From the NCBI GenBank assembly GCA_023101885.1, contig JALPQD010000302.1, positions 27,956 to 91,955 of the forward strand: DNA of 64,000 nucleotides. The letters are read 5' to 3'. Positions 1 through 10,639 of this stretch are shown here, one piece after another. A program made the position numbers and the translations under genes. The first letter of the stretch is position 1, and every line of letters begins with the position of its first letter. The notes beneath the pieces were generated by a model. That model did not search any database. It was not told the origin of the DNA and saw only the letters and a list, made by a program, of their open reading frames with translations. Source of the DNA: Typhlomys cinereus (lineage: Eukaryota; Chordata; Mammalia; Rodentia; Platacanthomyidae).

Positions 1-715
1 CCATTAGTTAGTCCTAGTAATTTTCTCAACCAACGATAACCTGAAAATCTGTCCCAGAAAAAGACACTGACCTCAGCGGAGTTCTTCGCAGTGGAGTCCC
101 GGCCAAAGATGCTGCAGCCGTTTCCTCTGAGAGTCGAACTCCAAATGAGGCCCTCTGTCAAGTTCCTGGCTTTAAGCCTGGGTGGAGTCTGATGGGCGGG
201 CTGCCAATCCCATCACAGAGACAGCCACTCCCTACCCACCTGAAGAAGCCCAATCAGATGGAAGGTAAGAGAATGAGAATCAAAGGATGGAAACAGGTGA
301 ATGAGATGGTAAAATATCTGTCCTGGGTGTATTTGTGGGATCACAGATACGTGAACTGAAGAGCTCTTGGAAACGCGAGTACCTCACCAAAGAAGTGGGC
401 ACAGAACCCTAATCCAGAGCAGTGCCACAATCGCTTCTGCTTCGGTCTTTCTTTCTTTCCTTGTGTGTCTTCGATGTTAATACATCCCGTTTCAGAGCTG
501 ATGCCTCTGTAGGGTGGTCCCAAGTGCCCAGCATGAAACCATGGTGGGACATGGGCCACACAGGTAGAGCTCCTGCCTCAGACAGCTCCCTGAGGCTGAA
601 GGACCTGAAAGATTTCCTCTCCCTCTCCTTCTCCCCCTCCCGCACTGCCTCGGCCTCTCCCTTTCCTTCTCCCTCTTCCTCCCTCTTTCACTCCTCTGTC
701 ATTCTTCCCCATTCC
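1..715. other. Unassigned DNA, no supported gene
   Basis: No repeat that I recognise and no convincing coding frame. The 598-712 part is pyrimidine-rich (CTCC/CCTT-like). A splice-donor-like GGTAAG follows a stretch free of obvious repeats near 265-270, but no acceptor, frame or protein similarity supports an exon. Confidence 0.5.
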
Positions 716-2105
716 TAGCAGCACTATTACAAGAGGAAAGCCATGGAATCAGACCAAATGCCCAACAGTTGATGAGCAGATAAGGAAAAATGTGGTACAT
801 TTATACAATGGAATACTACTCAGCCATCAAAAAGATGAACTAATGAATTGGCCAGGAAACGGATGGAATTAGAAAAAGTTATATTGAGTGAAGTATCCCA
901 GGCAGAAAAGTAGACACCGGATGTACTACCTAAGAGATGGATCCTAGTACCAAACCCACTGAACGACATATCCAAAGATAAATTCCTGCAATTACCTACA
1001 GTAATTGCAAAGATTATAAACAGGAGAGAAGGGTGAAGGAAGACACCCCCCCCCCAGAAATAAGGAGGAGAGGGGATCATGCTTCAGAAGAGAAAATAGG
1101 TCACTGTCAGGTATTGCAAGTAAGCAGCAAGACATCAGGTGAAGCTTACTCTCACTTTCCTTCCTGAGCACTTGGGACTGAGGAGGTTTGATCTCACCAA
1201 TCAGAGAGGGTAGAGGGACTGGCAGATAGATGGTAACCATCCTGCAAATGAGACTCTGACCCCCTGCCCTCACAGCAGTCTCCTACTTTTAGTCCATCTA
1301 CCTTTGAATCTCCTCTGGTAGCAAGATCTTCATTTAAACAGCCTTTTATGTTTGGTTAGGAGGTGACCTCCAATACCAGCCAGGATGGAGCCAAGGGTAG
1401 TGCAGGAACAGCAAGACTGAAAACAACAACAAACCATACCTCAGAACACCAAAGGCTACGCACTGGCCACCTGGAACCAGACCAGCCAAATCTCTCCCCA
1501 GCCTAAAGCTCGGGGAAAGTTGCAGAAGAGGGTGTGGCAAGATTGTAAGAACCTAAAGACGGGGAGGAGCCACGATATGCAAGATGCTCCACACAAGTTA
1601 GGGCAGCAGTAGCCACGTGTGACCTGCATGACTTGCACAATGACTGACGTGCCAACGACTTCCCAGGGGCCTAAGCACGGCGGATCATAGGCCATGAGGA
1701 TCCTTAGAGGCAAGGGATTAATAATCCATAATTTAGTGTTCCCATGCTAGAGGGGAGAAGGGGGAGGAGAGGCTCTGGGCTGGTATGTCACTGAGTCCTT
1801 ACACCTCGCTGAAACTGGAGGATCCATCAGCGGGAAGTTGGGCATTCACACAAGGGGGATGCTCCAGGGAATGGAAGGGGGGAAGGGGGGGAAGCACTAG
1901 CAGAGGCGGGAGGGAGGGGGGAGTGCAAGGAAGGGGAGGGGGGAGGGGCGAGGGTGCAATGGGGACTCGGAAGGGCTTGGACGGGAGGACGGCGGAAGTG
2001 CCCGATGGGGGTTCCTATTGACCTGGTAAGATCGGGGGAAAATAATAAACACATAGATAAATAAACAGATAAATAAAAAAATAAATGCTGCCTCCAATAG
2101 CATGA
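716..2105 (+). mobile_element. LINE-1 3' end (end of ORF2, 3' UTR, A-rich tail)
   Basis: The 720-900 part has the usual end-of-ORF2 L1 text (CCCAACAGTTGATGAG, then GGAATACTACTCAGCCATCA). About 1.1 kb of 3' UTR follows, with a G-rich polypurine stretch at about 1870-1960 and an A-rich tail with AATAAA at about 2040-2105. The 1240-1800 part is clearly related to the L1 copies starting near 14.8 kb and 19.2 kb. No intact reading frame remains. The exact 5' limit is uncertain and I did not find a clean target duplication. Confidence 0.75.
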
Positions 2106-2594
2106 AAAAAAAGATAAATCCATATCACAGATAAAGGGAAAATGTTCTCTCATTAAAATTTCAGTTATTAAAAACAAGAATAATGCTGTTATGGATGCCA
2201 TAGTTAAGTCTGTGTTTGCCTCTAATTCCTGAGCCATATGACAACTCTGTGAAAACACCTATGTTTTGTTCTTCCCCTCCATGCAAGGGCCCCAGGGCTA
2301 TGGAGAGCCTCCCATAGGTAACACTATCTTTCTGCTGGAGGGGCTCCAGGGTGACGCCTACTGTTTAAGTGCTCCTTTTCTTGCTAGCAATAGGGAACAT
2401 CTTTTCATATGTTGATTGGACATTGACACTTTTTGGAGAATTTTCTGTTTACATTCTTCATTGATTTGCTGTTTAAAAAAAACCTACTGGATTACAAGAG
2501 GTTTTAGGCATTCTGGCTTTTAAAACTTCTGCTATGGAAAATAGATTTTGGTTACGTTTCCCCCGTGAATATGTGGGTTTTCTTATCATTTTCT

Positions 2595-2916
2595 GTTTTT
2601 GTATTTTAATTCCTTTTTTATTATTTATTATTTATTCAATTGTGCATATATGCGTGTGTGCGCGCTTCCGTACATATGTATGTATGTGTGTGTGTGTATA
2701 GAACCACGGAGGAATTCAGGAACCACCATGGACTGCCTCCACCCCCTCCTTGTTTACTCTGCCAGGGGATTCACAGGCTCCACCCTACCAGGACCAGAAA
2801 GGCAGGCGCCCCCTCTTCCACCTGGCTTCTATGTGTGGGGTCTTGGATCAGAACTCAGGACCTTAGGCCTGCAAACCAGAGGCTTAACCCCTGACCCACC
2901 TCTCCAGACCCTCTTT
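2595..2916 (-). mobile_element. tRNA-derived SINE, short variant (type B), 9-bp TSD
   Basis: In antisense, the right end carries a tRNA-like head (the complement of GGAGAGGTGGGTCAGGGG) and the left end an A-rich tail with a TG/CA tract and AATAAATAATAA. TCATTTTCT at 2586-2594 is repeated at 2917-2925 as a target-site duplication, and removing the insert rejoins the surrounding L1. Related to the SINE at 33.2-33.4 kb, which shares its middle part. Confidence 0.75.
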
Positions 2917-2968
2917 TCATTTTCTTGACTATGTCTTTTGAAGTGCGCATGCTTTGACTTTTTTGAAT

Positions 2969-3209
2969 TTTTTTTTTTTTTGCTTGTGGTCTGCACGTAT
3001 CAGAAAGCACTGTGTATACCTGTGGAGGACAATGGTGACTGGGAATCACCCTTGATTGTTACACTTCCTCTTTGCTTTTGCTCTGGAATTTCCCAGACTC
3101 TGTCTTCCAAAATCAGAAGGTTGCCACCAATTCTGCCCTGCATGTTCACATGGCATCCAGGATCTTTAGCCTTCCCCAGTGTTAACAATTACAGGAGTGT
3201 GCTCAACCC
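2969..3209 (-). mobile_element. tRNA-derived SINE, long variant (type A)
   Basis: Antisense copy similar to those at 24.4-24.7 kb and 20.2-20.5 kb (shared TTTCCCAGACTCTG and the TCAGA...GTGT border). Poly-T at 2968-2981 is its A-tail. TTTTGAAT at 2961 and TTTTCAAG at 3210 may be an imperfect target duplication. It interrupts the same old L1 as its neighbour. Confidence 0.65.
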
Positions 3210-3458
3210 TTTTCAAGTCCAATTTACCATGGTTTCGTGTTGCTGCTGCAGTTTGGTTCTAGGTCGGGAACGTATTTCGCAGCCTAAGATAACCCAGGGT
3301 TTTGTTGTTGCTGTTGTTTTCCTCTTTTACTTCTAACTTTCTGCTTAGATTACATGCAGGATGCAAAGTCATTCTTTTTCCGTACGTAGATCTCCTGCTC
3401 TTCCAGGACTGCGTGGTTTTGAAGGGTTTGCTTCATCGAATTGAATTTCCTTGGAGCN

Positions 3459-3585
3459 TTTTTCTTTCTTCTTTTCCTTCCTTCCTTCCTTTCTCTCTCT
3501 CTTTCTCTCTTTCTTTCTTTCTCTTTCTTTCTTTCTTTCTCTCTCTCTCTTTCTTTCTGTTGGACTTTCTTTCTCTTTCTTTTGT
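3459..3585. repeat. (CTTT)n pyrimidine microsatellite next to an ambiguous base
   Basis: Nearly pure C/T tract of CTTT, CCTT and CT units. The only N in the window lies at 3458, at the tract border, which fits a low-confidence base call beside the repeat. Open frames here are Ser/Leu/Phe artefacts. Confidence 0.9.
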
Positions 3586-3899
3586 TAATAACTGCATGCT
3601 TATGGGCTATAACGTGGCTTCTTGATGTATGCACGCAGCAATCAGATTAGGGTAATTAGCCTGTAGAGCTTCCATCAACATGGCCGCTGTCATACGGAGA
3701 CCCCTGCAGCCTGTGAGAAGCACTCTGAAGGAGCAGGTGTTCCCAGTTGCTGCTTTCCCTTCCCTTGCTTGACAAGTCTCCAGCCAGACTCCTGATCTTT
3801 GCCATCACTAGTTGGGAAGCAGGTTCTGCTCCTGTTTTCACCTTTCTTTCAGTCCCTGCCTCCAACAAACTTCCAAGTCATTCTGATTTTACTTTCTGA
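3586..3899. other. Unassigned DNA, possible old L1 antisense
   Basis: The ATCAGATTAGGGTAATTAGC part near 3641 resembles a phrase common in antisense L1 3' regions, but the match is short. No gene is seen. Confidence 0.3.
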
Positions 3900-5110
3900 C
3901 TATACTCCATACCATTTTTTAGTTTTAAATTTTTTCCTAGTTTTATAAGCTATTAAGTAATTATCCCTGTCCCCATTTTTCAACTTCCCTCCCCTCCCTT
4001 CATCAATCATCCCACTCCTTCCCACCTTCCTGGGTTCATCTGCTTCTATGGGTTTTGGGGTTCCCTCTGGATCTTCTGCTCTAGTGGAGTCCAGGCCTCT
4101 GTGGCAGATCAAGTGGCCCTTCCTACTCCCTCTTCATCTGTCTAGCCCTAGTCTCTAAGGGTTCCACTACATGTAGTTATTTCTCCTGGGATACTTCCTA
4201 GTCTATGGGGGCATGTCAGCTATTATGTAGGTCTGGTAAGTCTCATTGCAGTGATTTCTTGAATGCAGCAGCTCTGCCCTGCATGGAATGTCTTGTCCAG
4301 TGATGGACATTCTCATCTTTAGGATCTTACAATCTTACTGCTTCCTCTTTTGCAAGATTCCCTCGAGCCTTAGCATGGGGAGAGATTTGGCTGGCCTGAT
4401 TCTGGGTGAGCAACGCAGGGTCACACAAACTCTGCATTCTGGTCGGCCATTGTCTGTTTCACTGCTCTTCCATTGCACTAAGCCGTGTGCTGTCTGGGAT
4501 GTTGAGATCCTGTACTTCTGTGGCAGAAGAAGGCTTGAGATTGAGTGCTGAGCTCTCTTCCAATCTACGGGTATAATGACAGGTATTTACAGAGCAGTTT
4601 GGTAGAAGACAGCAAACCTATAGGCTCATAACCTGTTCTCTAGTGATCAATTTCCTTTCCTTTTATAGTTTTTGTTCTAGTTAACAGTAATAGGAATGTG
4701 TTCCATTCTGACAAGTGGGTCTTGAGTCCAATCAGTAACTACACTTGTTGTTACCTGTTGCCATGGTGATTTTTATTGCAACTTGCAGATCATACAGGTT
4801 GATGGGGCTTGCAAACCAAGTTCCAGTTGGTGTATTTTGCCCATGTCTGATGTATCTGTTTTTGTGCCAGTACCAAACTGTTTTTATTACTATAGCTCTG
4901 TAGTATAGTTTGAAATCAAGATTATTTTGGCTAACTGGGATCTTTTGTTCTTCCATATGAATTTTAAGATTGTTTTTTCCAGTTCTGTGAAGAATTGCAT
5001 TGGGATTTTGATTGTGATTGTATTGAATCTGTATATTTTGATGACACATGCTTTGACATGGCAAAGACCTAATTTACCCTGCAGGTTCTATATCACCTAG
5101 TTCTCTAGCC
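3900..5110 (-). mobile_element. Antisense LINE-1: 3' UTR and end of ORF2
   Basis: The right part (about 4815-5050) is antisense ORF2. Its minus-strand translation keeps the L1-like words [15 protein letters not shown] and [19 protein letters not shown], upstream of the 3' UTR in element order. The 3' UTR occupies about 3900-4750 and shares the AATCTCTCCCCA block with the L1 copy at 0.7-2.1 kb but has a different 3' part. Fragmentary, and not able to encode a working protein. Confidence 0.75.
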
Positions 5111-5379
5111 TCTGCTTGGCATGCTAAGTCATGCCATAGCTGCTCCCAATTTTACTGGCCTTCTATTAGAATTGTTTTCTACACACCAAGCTGCCTTTTT
5201 TCCCAACTTGTTATTATAGACACAGCTCACTTTGGTCCCATCTAAGGAGTCCTTTGTGAGACCTCAGTGCCACCTATACTTTCCCCCTTCCCTGAGCTAG
5301 GCTGGGAGCCACTCTTCCTCCTTCCTCAGCATTCCTAAGAACATGTTGACACCTACCTATCTCCTTCTGGTTGATAACT

Positions 5380-6118
5380 TTCTTGTCTCTGTGGTTAGAA
5401 ACTGAAAGGAAGGGTTTGCTTTGCTCACAGTTTTCAGAAGGTTCCATTCACAGTTGCTTAGCCCATGTGTCAGGGCAGAACATCATGCAGTGGAAGCTTG
5501 TTGCAGTTCACCTGAATGGTTGCTGATAAATCACCATCAAACGGCTTAAGGGAACAAAGGGTTTATTTTCTCTTGTGATTTTATGGTTACAGTTCTCAAT
5601 CCAGTTAGATAGAAGAGCTCACACCAACACCAGAGCCAAGGGTACTGGCCACACCATCTCTATACAACGGCTGAGAGAGGGACAATCCTTACTTGCCAGA
5701 CCAGCATGTCTGGCCAAGTATACACAAGGATGCCAACTCTCTCAATCAGCGCTCAGTATTTTATTATAGGGCCTAGTCCTACCCACCACGGGCTGGACCT
5801 TCCCAGTCAGCTAGACAATCTCCTGCAGGTCTGCTCTAGGCTTAACTCAACCGTTAATTATCTACGAATATGCCTAGAGCTCAAACCCTCAACTGTTAAG
5901 TTGATACCTGTGTCTAACTATGACAGAGCTTATGGCAAAATAGAGCTTTTATACTTCTTGGGAATGGTAAACAGAGAACATGACAGATAAAGGCCTGGGG
6001 GATGTCACTAGTGACCTACTTCCTCTATCTAGGTCCCACAACCTCCCAAAACAGTACCACAAGCTAGGAAACAGGTATATAGCACATGAACCTGTGGGGT
6101 TTTACATATTAAAACCAT
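5380..6118 (-). mobile_element. Old ERVL-MaLR-type LTR, interrupted by a younger solo LTR
   Basis: Two blocks (5380-5498 and 5926-6118) match rodent MaLR LTR text in antisense: GGGTTTGCTTTGCTCACAG and GGGCAGAACATCATG on the left, GTGACCTACTTCCTC and ACATGAACCTGTGGGG on the right. Between them sits the 427-bp LTR at 5499-5925. Subfamily name not assigned. Confidence 0.65.
5499..5925 (-). mobile_element. Solo LTR, MT-like ERVL-MaLR family, copy 1
   Basis: In the sense (minus) direction it starts TGTCATAGTTAGACACAGG and ends with CA, giving TG...CA termini. A poly(A) signal is expected near the sense 3' end, here altered to AATAAACCC in the GGGTTTATT context at 5559-5567. Flanks AAGCT (5494-5498) and GAGCT (5926-5930) match at 4 of 5 bases, the 5-bp duplication expected of ERVL/MaLR integration. 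Four similar copies lie at 18.6, 39.2, 51.0 and 57.8 kb. No internal retroviral region adjoins it. Confidence 0.8.
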
Positions 6119-6149
6119 AATATTCCTCTAGTAGATTGAGTCTCTGAAA

Positions 6150-6313
6150 GCAAAGACTGTCCCCTTCCCTCCCCTCCCTTCCCCTCCCTTTCCCTTTTCT
6201 CCTCTCTTTTCTTTTTCCTTCCTTCCTTCCTTCTTTCCTTCCTTCCTTCCTTCCTTCCTTCCTTCCTTCCTTCCTTCCTTCCTTCCTTCCTTCCTTCCTT
6301 CCTTTTCTCTTTC
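6150..6313. repeat. (CCTT)n microsatellite
   Basis: C/T tract with a long uninterrupted CCTT core at about 6216-6304. Minus-strand frames of repeated Lys-Glu-Gly-Arg are artefacts of the tetranucleotide. Confidence 0.95.
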
Positions 6314-6451
6314 TTGCTTTTTGTTCTGAAACCAAACCCAAATGCAATACTCTACCATTGAGTCATCCCAGACCCAGCAGAACCTTTTTCATTTTTATTT
6401 ATACCTGTCTTGCTGAATGAATAAGTAGATATATTAAAAGAATAAAATAGG

Positions 6452-6640
6452 GCACTTTTTTTTGAGACAGGGTCTCATGTAGCCAAGGTTGGTTTTCAAT
6501 TCACTGTGTAGCCCAGGGTGACCTTTAACTTCTGTTTCTCCTGACAATCACCGAGTGCTGTGATTACGGTTGTGTAACACCTGCATGGTTTGTGGTCTGG
6601 AGATCACACTCAGGGCTTTGTGTATCCCCGGAAAACTCTA
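6452..6640 (-). mobile_element. B1-like SINE with ID-like extension (antisense)
   Basis: Starts with a T-run and GAGACAGGGTCTCATGTAGC, then CACTGTGTAGCCCAGGG and GTGCTGTGATTACGG, the standard antisense B1 (7SL-derived) order. The right part (AGGGCTTTGTGTATCCC) resembles an antisense tRNA/ID-like piece. Confidence 0.8.
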
Positions 6641-7000
6641 ATAGCTGACAAATAGGACATTATGAAAACAAAGGGTAGAAGTTGGTTGGGAGGTGTAGCA
6701 GCTACTTTTCTCTGTATCTGAGGAGATACAATCCTTTATGGCAGAAAAGGCATGGCAGGCTGGCAAAAGCTGGAGATTGCCCAAGTCACATCCATCAAGG
6801 AGACTGAGAGTTTCAAAACTGCCAGCTGCAAGGGCAGACCTGTCTGGAAGTAGGGTGTATCTAACCACCCTCAATGCCCCTGTGGCTGCCTTCCTCCAGC
6901 AAAGCTCCACCAGTTGAAGGTGCCATGTTCGTCACGAACAACTAAAGACTCAGATACATAAGCCTGTGGGGAAAATTTGCCTTTCAAACCATGACAGGAG
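6640..7000 (-). mobile_element. ERVL-MaLR-type LTR remnant (antisense)
   Basis: The right end, AAGCCTGTGGGGAAAATTTG then CAAACCATGACA, resembles the antisense 5' end of rodent ORR1/MT-like LTRs. The CTGCCTTCCTCCAGCAAAGC block further left fits the same family. The left border is unclear. Confidence 0.55.
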
Positions 7001-8635
7001 GGATGGTTCCTCCTCTATTTCCCCTCCTTTATGTCTGCTGACCTTCCTCAAACACACTGGCTCTGACCATCTGCCTGCAAGTCTCTTTCTCCTAGATAAG
7101 AAGACTTAGGGCCGGCGGAGGACATCGCAGTGTTTACCTCTCGCTCTAGAGTCCTTATCCAGCTCTGGAAAGTCAAACCCGAGCTGCTGCTCCCAGGCTT
7201 TCCTGTTGGGCTCCACACATGTTGGTGTGGGATCAGTCTTGTGAGTGACACAGAGCGGGTCGAATGATTTGTTTTTCCAACGCGTTTGCAGGCATTTTTT
7301 TTTAACCACAACTGACCACATGGGTGAAGTTTCTGGAGTTTCCTAACAGGTGGGGCGGTCAAGGGAACCTGGGGAAGGTTGGGTAGAATGTTCAAGGTGG
7401 GTCCCAAAGCAGAGAGATGGCACTGGCTTTGCCTGGTCTGTATTGTCTGTGTCTGACTCTGGGAAATAATTGATATCTGTGAAGGTAGAAAGTTAACACA
7501 AGACTCAGCAGTATCCAGGATTACTTAACAAACAAACAAACAAGCTGTCTTTAGTCATAGCAGTGACCGCAAATACCTTACCTTGTAAAAGTGTAGACTT
7601 TCCAAATTAAGAGCGGTAATGCCTGGCTTTTGCTTCTTCCACATTCCTAACTAAGGCTGTTGTTTCATCAGCCTCGGATTCTTTCAAGTCAAACAGCACA
7701 CACAGGAGTGAGACTTCTGCTTCACCTTTCTAGCAGAAGAATTTTGTTCGTTTGTTTGTTTGCTGGTTTGTTTAATTTCGGGATTCTTTCTTGCCCACTC
7801 AGGCCATTCTCTGGCTCCCTCAGCAGTCTTTTACTAGATCCAAGGCAGAGGCAGTAAGAATGACACATTATTTGACCTTGGGAAAGAACACAAGTCAGGC
7901 CCATGTAAGCAGGTGTAAGGTAGGAGCGATTGTCAGGATGTTCCGTATGAGAAAGTCCAAGGCTGGAGATTTTTGAGGCCATACTAGGGGAAGCCCCCCA
8001 GGAAGTGATAATAAACCAGAGAATAGATGGAAATCTGATACTTGATGACACTGAATGAACCTGGATCAAAACAGACCTGAAATCAATACCTCCTTGGCTT
8101 TCTCCTTCTGCCCAGCTCCTGATAGCTTTTCTGTCATTGCCCATCCAAGGAGTTCTGGCAGCCTAGGCCCTGGAGTCGGGTGGAGGATGGAACTCCTTCT
8201 CTTGCTGTCCGGGGCATACTTACGCCTGTGGAAATGAGGTAGATATATAAAGTCAGAAACCAGAACTGAGCTGAAGTACCGTGGAACTGATGCTTTCAAA
8301 GGGGAAAATATTGTTTCCATTTTCCCTTCCTCTCCATTTTTATTCCGAAGAGGGTGGTAAGAAAAGCTGTTTTTCTGTGAGCTGGGTTTTTTGTTGTTGC
8401 TGTTGTTCGTTGTTCTTCCTCACTAGCCATCTCCCACTCACCCCCTTTCCTCAGACCTGCCCTACATGCCTCGCCCTGTGGCGCCCCCTGAATCCACATC
8501 CCTCTTGCCTCGCTGCGCCGTGCCCGGTGGATCCCCACTTCTCCAGAGCTGCTGCTCTGAAGGTATCGCTCTGATGTCATTGTTGTAGCTTTGCATCTTT
8601 TCTGCTCTCCACAGCTGTGGCACCCCGTTCTAACT
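7001..8635. other. Unassigned DNA, no supported gene
   Basis: Single-copy-looking DNA with short simple pieces (CAAA units at 7530-7543, TTTG units at 7743-7771). The small open frames show no recognisable protein. The C-rich 8440-8560 part is not a CpG island by eye. Confidence 0.5.
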
Positions 8636-8785
8636 TTGTTCATTTCACGCATATTTATTGCTTGCTTACGCTGTGCTGGGCACCGTTTCAGACCCATCAG
8701 ATCTACCAGTGAGCAAAAATGAAAAATCTTTGTTTCATGAAGCTGGAGTTGTAACAAGGGAGACAGAATGTAAATGATAAGCAGA
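8636..8785 (-). mobile_element. L2-type LINE 3' end (antisense), ancient
   Basis: The order ATATTTATTGCTTGC, GTGCTGGGCACCGTTTCAG, CAGTGAGCAAAAATG and GGGAGACAGAATG follows the mammal-wide antisense L2 3' end (body: size-limited statement of tissue use, 'accumulated' units absent). It borders the long polypurine tract. Confidence 0.5.
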
Positions 8786-8802
8786 ATACACAGGTGCCCA
8801 GG

Positions 8803-9444
8803 GGAGGAAGAAGGATGGGAAGGAGAGAGAAGAAGGAAGGAAAGAAGGAAAAAAGGGAAGAAGGAAGGAAGGAAGGAGGGAAGGAGGGAGAGAGGGAGGG
8901 GGGAGGGAGGAAGGAGGGAGAGAGGGAGAGAGGGAGGGGAAAGGGAGGAAGGAGGGAGGGGGGACGGAGGGAGGGAGGAAGGAAGGAGGGAGGGAAGGAG
9001 AGAGGAGGGAGGGAGGAAGGAAGGAGGGAGGGAGAGAGGGAGGGGAAAGGGAGGAAGGAGGGAGGGGGAACGGAGGGAGGGAGGAAGGAGGGAGGGAGGG
9101 AGGGAGGAGGGAGGGAGGAAGGAGGGAGGGAGGGAGGGAGGAGGGAGGGAGGAAGGAGGGAGGGAGGGAGGAAGGGAGGAGGGAGGGAGGAAGGAAGGAG
9201 GGAGGGAGGAAGGAAGGAAGGAGGGAGGAAGGAAGGAAGGAGGGAAAGCAGGAGGGAAAGCAGGAGGGAGGGAAAGAAGAAGGGAAGGAAGGAAGGAGGG
9301 AGGGAGGAAAGAGCAGGGGGAGGGAGGGAGGAAGAAAGGAAGGAGGAAGGAAGAAGGGAGGGAGGGAGGAGAAGGAAGGAAAAAAGGGAGGGAGGGAGGA
9401 AGGAAGGAAGGAAGGAAGGAAGGAAGGAAGGAAGGAAGGAAGGA
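8803..9444. repeat. 640-bp polypurine tract (GGAA/GGGA/AAGG)
   Basis: Almost unbroken G/A strand made of GGGA, GGAA and AGGAAGG units. The 8960-9230 part shows higher-order repeats in which blocks such as GGAGGGAGGGAGGAAGGA recur, and it ends in pure GGAA at about 9400-9443. Its complement gives long Pro/Leu/Ser frames (up to 411 codons), and the plus strand gives Glu/Gly/Arg frames. These are repeat artefacts, not genes. Polypurine mirror-repeat DNA of this kind can adopt triplex (H-DNA) structure. Confidence 0.97.
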
Positions 9445-9449
9445 ACAGT

Positions 9450-9742
9450 GGGCATAGTTCGCTTCACGATTTGAGGGTACTGTCCATCCTGGTGGGAGGC
9501 ATTGTGACAAGCACATGAGGCAGCCGGTCACATGATCTGCAGAAGGGAAGCGAGAGCGTGCATGCCGCTGCTCAGCTCATGTTTACTCAGTCTGGTTCCA
9601 GCCCACGAGCTTGTGCTGTTCACATTCAGGGTGAGTCTTTGCACTCCAGTAAACCCTTCTGGAAACAGCCTTGCAGACTTATCCAGAGGTGTGTTTCTTT
9701 GGTGCAATCCAGTCAAGTCTATGGTAAGTATCAGCCATCACA
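9450..9742 (-). mobile_element. ERVL-MaLR-type LTR 5' half (antisense)
   Basis: Carries ACATTCAGGGTGAGTCTTTG, then CAGACTTATCCAGAGGTG, CAGTCAAGTCTATGG and an AGCCATCACA end, in the order known for antisense rodent MaLR LTRs. The sense 3' half is missing where the polypurine tract begins, so the tract may have replaced or grown within it. Confidence 0.65.
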
Positions 9743-10044
9743 GCAGTCAATGCAGAGGACGTTGGAGATGCTGGGGAGACTGCTGGGTCTGGTCTAGAAA
9801 GACGGATTTGGCAGTTTGTCTCTAGATCACAGCCCAAACCACACAGTAGACTGTAGGCTATTCTTACCCAACTCTCCTCTTTAGTTTGCTTACAGAAAGA
9901 GGTTAAGAGCACACCACAGTGGAAGACATATGGTTTTGATCTTGGGCAGCTGAGATCAGAGGACTCACCAGGTCTGGAGACTGAGCGCTCTAGACTTTTG
10001 CCACCTAAAGCATGGGCAAGACTGGGATCTTGCAAAACAAGCAA
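9743..10044. other. Unassigned DNA
   Basis: Nothing recognisable and no coding frame with support. Confidence 0.5.
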
Positions 10045-10225
10045 GTGCATAGCCTAGTCAGAAGCACCTGGGGGTTGCTCAACACAGAATGCAAAGTCTG
10101 TCCCACTCCCCAGAGTTCCTGACTCAGTGGGGCTGGATGACAGGACTGGAAAGTTACATTCCCAGCAGAGCCCTGGCTGCTGCTGGTATGACTGGTCCAA
10201 GTGTCATGCTTTAGGTGACAAAGAT
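10045..10225. mobile_element. hAT-Charlie-type MITE relic (MER5/MER20-like)
   Basis: AGAAGCACCTGGGGG, CCCAGAGTTCCTGACTCAG and GCTGCTGCTGGTATGACTGG follow the order of the mammal-wide 'CACCTGGG...CCCAGAG...GATTCAG' MITEs. I cannot fix the subfamily or the terminal inverted repeats by eye. Confidence 0.55.
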
Positions 10226-10639
10226 CCAGAGGTTGAGGTGTGAGGGACGTGACTCCCAGGCCATTCTCAGAAAGGTCCTTCTGGGAGGCCCACGCAGGCA
10301 TACTCCCAGCAGCCGCGGACAGACAGGCTTTCCTTCTCCTGAGGGAGTCGCAGGTACGTGCCAAGCCATTTGCCGCAGAATCATGTATCCTACACTGTGG
10401 TCAACCCAGTGAGGTAACACTTCATGTCTTATGTTTTCGTTGATTCCCCAGCATTGGACATGTGGGGTTGAGATTTCACATTTGATAGTTTCAATATCAT
10501 CTTAGAAAACATTTCAAAATACCATTTCCATACCAAACACTTCACTTACTTAAAACAATCAGCCCTTAGTCCTTGCCCTGTATGCATGAGGCTCTGGCTC
10601 AATCCCTAAACTATGCACACAAGAAAAGATGTGGATGGA
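10226..10639. other. Unassigned DNA with a short ID-like piece
   Basis: The 10570-10625 part (CCCTGTATGCATGAGGCTCTGG then CAATCCCTAAACTATGCA) resembles the middle and end of an ID/tRNA-derived SINE. The rest is unassigned. Confidence 0.35.

Larger units (their letters stand above)
2380..3457 (-). mobile_element. Old antisense LINE-1 (L1M-type), split by two SINEs
   Basis: Antisense L1 text runs in three blocks: about 2380-2594, 2917-2968 and 3210-3457. Joined across the two SINEs, the blocks read in the order known for antisense mammalian L1 (block 1 ends TCATTTTCT, block 2 continues with CTTTTGAAG, block 3 with AAGTCCAATTTACC). Heavily decayed, with no frame. Age class is inferred from divergence. 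Confidence 0.65.

Noticed and set aside
4732..5064. 110-codon minus-strand frame as a gene
   Set aside because: L1 ORF2-derived relic, short and degraded.
8774..9474. Overlapping 226-227-codon plus-strand frames (Glu/Gly/Arg-rich)
   Set aside because: Same tract, other strand. Low-complexity peptide with no domain or start context.
8296..9531. 411-codon minus-strand open frame (Pro/Leu/Ser/Phe-rich)
   Set aside because: Read through the CCTT/CCCT complement of the polypurine tract. All frames on both strands are open there because the repeats lack stop codons.
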